Origin: Mesostigma viride
Taxonomy: Eukaryota > Streptophyta > Mesostigmatophyceae > Mesostigmatales > Mesostigmataceae
Length of the DNA stretch: 62,500 nucleotides
Assembly: GCA_009746045.1 (NCBI GenBank)
Contig: RPFO01002078.1
Span: 40,001-102,500, forward strand
Direction: 5' to 3'
How positions within the stretch are numbered: position 1 is the stretch's first letter; every line of letters starts with the position of its first letter. The notes beneath the pieces are model-generated. The model was not told the origin of the DNA and searched no databases. It saw only the letters and a program-made list of their open reading frames with translations. Positions 61,301 through 62,500 of the stretch are shown one piece after another. The translations under genes and the position numbers were made by a program.

Positions 61301-62441
61301 GGCCCTTGGTGCTGCGGGTGAGCTTTTCTTATAGCGCGATAGAGGGTGCGCGGCCCTTGGTGCTGCAGGTGAGCTTTTCTTATAGCACGATAGAGGGTGC
61401 GCGGCCCTTGGTGCTGCGGGTGAGCTGTTCTTATAGCGCGATAGAGGGTGTGCGGCCCTTGGTGCTGCGGGTGAGCTTTTCTTATAGCGCGATAGAGGGT
61501 GCGCGGCCCTTGGTGCTGTGGGTGAGCTTTTCTTATAGCGCGATAGAGGGTGTGCGGCCCTTGGTGCTGCGGGTGAGCTTTTCTTATAGCGCGATAGAGG
61601 GTGTGCGGCCCTTGGTGCTGCGGGTGAGCTTTTCTTATAGCGCGATAGAGGGTGTGCGGCCCTTGGTGCTGCGGGTGAGCTTTTCTTATAGCGCGATAGA
61701 GGGTGCGCGGCCCTTGGTGCTGTGGGTGAGCTTTTCTTATAGCGCGATAGAGGGTGTGCGGCCCTTGGTGCTGCGGGTGAGCTTTTCTTATAGCGCGATA
61801 GAGGGTGCGCGGCCCTTGGTGCTGCGGGTGAGCCGTCGCCCTCCAGCGGTATTGTCTTCAAAACGATTCTTGGGAGGCTTGTCGCTGGAGGAAGGATTTG
61901 CATGCCCCTGGCGTTGTGTCGATGATTGAGAATTTCGGCCTTCGCACGAGCATCATCACAACGTGCGTGTGTGCCCCTCTCTTGGACTAGCACACGAGCA
62001 TCATCACAACGTGCGCGTGTGCCCCTCATTGGCTAGGTGTCCTAACATCACAGCCCCATGGCCAAAGTCCATTGTGTTCATTTCCGTGTGCGTTTCTTAT
62101 GCCGCTTGCGTTTCTTATGTTTCTGGTTCCAAGAGCTGCTGGCTTAGTTCAGCGCATACCTGGTCATTGCTGCGGGATAGTTGCTTTTGCTTTCTTGATG
62201 CCGTCCTGGCATGCGAGTATCCGTCCCACGCAGTTACGTGCTTTTCGTTCATCCGTCCCCATCCGTGGCATGTGAGTATCGGTCGCTATCCGAGGTGCTC
62301 ACACGGTGCCTGCCACGACCCCCACCGGTCCTCGATGGTGCGCTTTGACCCCCCTTCCCAACCGCCAGTTCACGTCCAAGGTGCCACCTGGCGAGCAGTC
62401 GACCATGTACTCCATGCTGCTGCAGCTGTCACGCCGGCTTG
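58362..62441 (+). CDS. Unrecognised gene, possibly secretory or ER-targeted; 3' end beyond the window
   Basis: Proposed exons: 58362-58764 (weakest), 59638-59741, 60593-60721, 61231-61317 and 62369-62441. All junctions keep frame (phases 1, 0, 0, 0). The first exon ends in a hydrophobic stretch (HALAPLLAALVCLAHCGAAA) that could be a signal peptide or anchor, but 87 or so residues precede it from the first ATG, so the true start may be elsewhere. The following exons read IQIVMKGGDTYDTVLWSALA..., VVLRAFVDEAQVASLKVQTG...VQNTRFPKELREQL, PPLKVYQSSSVALSTMALRP and FTSKVPPGEQSTMYSMLLQL. These look like well-formed, codon-biased exons, but I do not recognise the family and assign no function. An extra exon near 60860 is possible. 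The exon ending at 61317 is followed by ten tandem repeats that each copy its end and its splice donor. Confidence 0.6.
59195..59570 (+). pseudogene. Two decayed duplicates of the exon at 59638-59741
   Basis: At about 59203 CTTCAG|TCACTTATGTCGTGATGAAG and at about 59512 GCGCAG|CCATCCAGATCGTTCTGAAG resemble the start of the third copy, CACAG|CCATCCAAATCGTGATG at 59638. Their readouts (TYVVMKGKDIMSR and IQIVLKDGHVYDTMR) stop or diverge soon, whereas IQIVMKGGDTYDTV continues. Each copy has an AG acceptor in the same phase. Confidence 0.7.
61309..61833 (+). repeat. 51-bp minisatellite built from an exon end plus its 5' splice site
   Basis: Ten 51-bp periods. GTGAGC donors lie at 61318, 61369, 61420, 61471, 61522, 61573, 61624, 61675, 61726, 61777 and 61828. 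Each unit has CGGCCCTTGGTGCTGCGG (the last codons of the exon, RPLVLR) and then GTGAGCTTTTCTTATAGC. Because 51 is 17 codons and no unit contains a stop, the frame stays open from the exon through the whole array (VSFSYSAIEGARPLVLR repeated). Confidence 0.95.
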
Positions 62442-62500
62442 GTCAGTGACCCTTGAGGCACCGTTCATCGATGTGGTTGTGTAAAATGGGTCAAAGGAAT

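Overview
This is a nuclear, intron-rich, GC-rich eukaryotic window. Every host gene is split by GT-AG introns (one GC-AG), and no operons, ribosome-binding sites or prokaryotic features are seen. The host genes (a plant/alga-type M49 metallopeptidase, the CCR4-NOT subunit CNOT9 and the ESCRT ATPase VPS4), the G+C level, the C-homopolymer tracts before many 3' splice sites and the density of non-LTR retrotransposons suggest a green alga or a related protist. The species cannot be named from the sequence.

Layout. (1) 328-12200, minus: ten exons of an M49 (dipeptidyl-peptidase III-like) zinc peptidase that runs off the left edge. Its introns hold a 2.5-kb 8-bp minisatellite, (CCTG)n, (CCCT)n, (GGCG)n and a 50/57-bp minisatellite. 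(2) 12201-13423: divergent intergenic region. (3) 13424-20627, plus: complete nine-exon CNOT9. (4) 20628-22090: intergenic, with a LINE 3'-end remnant and a tRNA-like B box. (5) About 22090-26955: head-to-tail cluster of three copies of a restriction-like-endonuclease non-LTR retrotransposon, one with an open 1117-codon frame. (6) About 27570-49680: a nested graveyard of mobile DNA. It holds LINE ORF2 copies, separately inserted ORF1-only elements, two TIR MITEs, fold-back elements, and a 7.7-kb TIR transposon with inverted 173-bp satellite arms that itself carries a dimeric insertion. (7) 50231-56597, minus: complete seven-exon VPS4. (8) 58362-62441, plus: an unrecognised gene, possibly secreted or ER-targeted, running off the right edge.

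The host genes are unrelated housekeeping functions (peptide turnover, mRNA deadenylation, membrane scission) and show no sign of joint regulation. The recurring oddity is tandem duplication across splice sites. The clearest case is a 51-bp repeat at 61318-61833 that carries eleven copies of a 5' splice site, all in the same reading frame. The second main point is that the two halves of a LINE system (ORF1 and ORF2) sit on separate elements with similar 3' hairpins and TTAA tails.
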